From NCBI GenBank assembly GCA_965116235.1, contig OZ220496.1:806001-870000 (forward strand): a stretch of DNA of 64,000 bases. Reading direction: 5' to 3'. Below are positions 63,124-64,000 of this stretch, piece after piece (position 1 is the first letter of the stretch; every line of letters starts with the position of its first letter). The notes beneath the pieces were generated by a model that was not told where the DNA came from, did no database searches, and saw nothing but the letters and a program-made list of their open reading frames with translations. Source of the DNA: MPNP01 sp965116235 (GTDB taxonomy: Bacteria; Pseudomonadota; Alphaproteobacteria; Rhodobacterales; Rhodobacteraceae). The position numbers and the translations under genes are program-made.

Positions 63124-64000
63124 ATGGCCAACCAACCATCGGCGGAATCTCGTCAGAAGGGCGCCTTTCGGACGATGATCATGGGCATTGTGGCCCTCGT
63201 TGCTGTGCTCCTGTGGATTGCTTTCTTTGTTGCCTTTTATGTCTTTGGTCCCGCTTCGAATGGTTTGCTCGAGACCCAAGGTTTTCTTCTTGTCTTCATC
63301 GGAACCCTTCCCGTCGTCATAATCTGGCTGATCACCGAGATCTTTCGGGTGAATCATACCCTGTCCGATAAAATCGGTGAATTGCAACGGCGAATCAAAT
63401 TCCTTCAGAACGAAATTGAATTCCATTCTCTTCACGCGGGGAAGGAGATCAAGTATAGTGAGGAAGCGGCAACGGAAATACCTGATCAGCAGCCAGCAGC
63501 ACGGATGTTTCACACCGGGCCTGAGCCGGAGGCGACCTTGTTTGCACCGCCGATAGAAGGGGAGAGCTATCGAGACAATGCCCTCAGTGACAAGGATCGT
63601 GAAACCAGTATTCTGGACGAGTGGCAAGTTGACTATCCGACATTGATCAGGGCCTTAAACTTGCCTGACAACGATGAGGACAAGGAAGGTTTTGAAGCCT
63701 TCGACCTCGCCGCTAAAAACGATTTGCTGGCGGTCATGCTGCATTCTTCGCTTGAAATTTTGTACAGCATGGCCGGCGTGGGTCTTTACATGGATGTTTT
63801 AACCCCAGATCTGGGGCCTTTGAATGTATGGCGCGATTATGCAAAGGGAGAGGCAAAGGGCCCAGACCCGACATTAGGTGGAGCTGGCTCCCAAATGGAC
63901 ATTGCCAGTGCGGTCAAATTGCTTTCGGCCGACGAGGATTTGTTGCACAAAGCGCAAGGCTTCTATCAAAACGTTCATGATTTTCTGATTGAGGTCATTC
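63124..64000 (+). CDS. Membrane protein of unknown function, partial
   Basis: The frame from the ATG at 63124 stays open to the window edge (292 residues visible). Two transmembrane helices are near the start (MIMGIVALVAVLLWIAFFVA and FLLVFIGTLPVVIIWLITEI), followed by a short coiled coil (GELQRRIKFLQNEIEFHSL), a proline/acid-rich linker and a soluble region with LIRALNLPDNDEDKEGFEAF and LLAVMLHSSLEILYSMAGVG. I do not recognise the family. It starts 20 bases after greA and may be co-transcribed. Confidence 0.8.
   Translation, partial: MANQPSAESRQKGAFRTMIMGIVALVAVLLWIAFFVAFYVFGPASNGLLETQGFLLVFIGTLPVVIIWLITEIFRVNHTLSDKIGELQRRIKFLQNEIEFHSLHAGKEIKYSEEAATEIPDQQPAARMFHTGPEPEATLFAPPIEGESYRDNALSDKDRETSILDEWQVDYPTLIRALNLPDNDEDKEGFEAFDLAAKNDLLAVMLHSSLEILYSMAGVGLYMDVLTPDLGPLNVWRDYAKGEAKGPDPTLGGAGSQMDIASAVKLLSADEDLLHKAQGFYQNVHDFLIEVI

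Overview
The window looks like a stretch of an alphaproteobacterial chromosome, probably a Rhodospirillales-like and plausibly marine or host-associated lineage. This rests on the housekeeping gene types and their arrangement: ETF-ubiquinone oxidoreductase, a TPR protein, ispE, a polyprenyl synthetase beside a DUF2007 gene, a DUF465 gene and a TAXI-type TRAP system. It is inference, because no rRNA or other taxonomic marker except gyrB is present. I saw no rRNA, tRNA or CRISPR array. Many genes start at GTG or TTG or have an uncertain start, and the window holds several decayed genes between intact housekeeping genes.

Layout. 1-11 kb: a partial glutamine amidotransferase, a ruined Fic gene, then two divergent units. 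The leftward unit is marR, a TPP-dependent enzyme and a frameshifted DUF3500 gene. The rightward unit is TAXI TRAP binding protein, fused TRAP permease, arylsulfotransferase-like protein and cupin. 11-13 kb: a translationally coupled HD-phosphohydrolase/YwgA-like pair. 13.5-16 kb: rsmD, a ferredoxin-reductase-like flavoprotein and a peroxiredoxin. 15.9-22.8 kb: an accessory region with a 265-bp MITE-like element flanked by 8-bp direct repeats, a palindromic repeat family, a HigB/HigA-ImmA toxin-antitoxin pair, and a Tn5-like insertion sequence (DruA-like domain fused to a DDE transposase) nested inside a ruined IS1634-like element.

22.8-34.6 kb: an amino-sugar catabolic region with deacetylase, AgaZ/KbaZ-like protein, ROK kinase, AgaS-like SIS protein, GH20 hexosaminidase, two paralogous regulators that join an RpiR-type DNA-binding domain to a DeoR-type sensor domain, and an ABC importer in decay (one intact binding protein, one binding-protein remnant, a ruined ATPase, no permeases). 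A second copy of the MITE-like repeat closes it. The enzymes would liberate, phosphorylate, deacetylate and deaminate/isomerise N-acetylhexosamines, best fitting GalNAc or GlcNAc use.

34.6-41 kb: pterin dehydratase, DUF482 protein, RidA, class A penicillin-binding protein, and the NAD salvage pair pncB-pncA. 41.4-45.7 kb: a second accessory patch with a ruined AAA-ATPase/ankyrin gene, an exported phage-type protein and a P-loop ATPase with a nuclease-like C-terminus. 46-57.7 kb: core genes (GNAT, gyrB, methyltransferase, DUF465, an NCS2 permease with a GHKL-like tail, DUF2007, polyprenyl synthase, ispE, TPR protein, ETF-QO). 57.7-64 kb: a large autotransporter with one G9 tract upstream and one inside its signal-peptide region, which makes phase variation likely; then greA and a membrane protein cut by the window edge.
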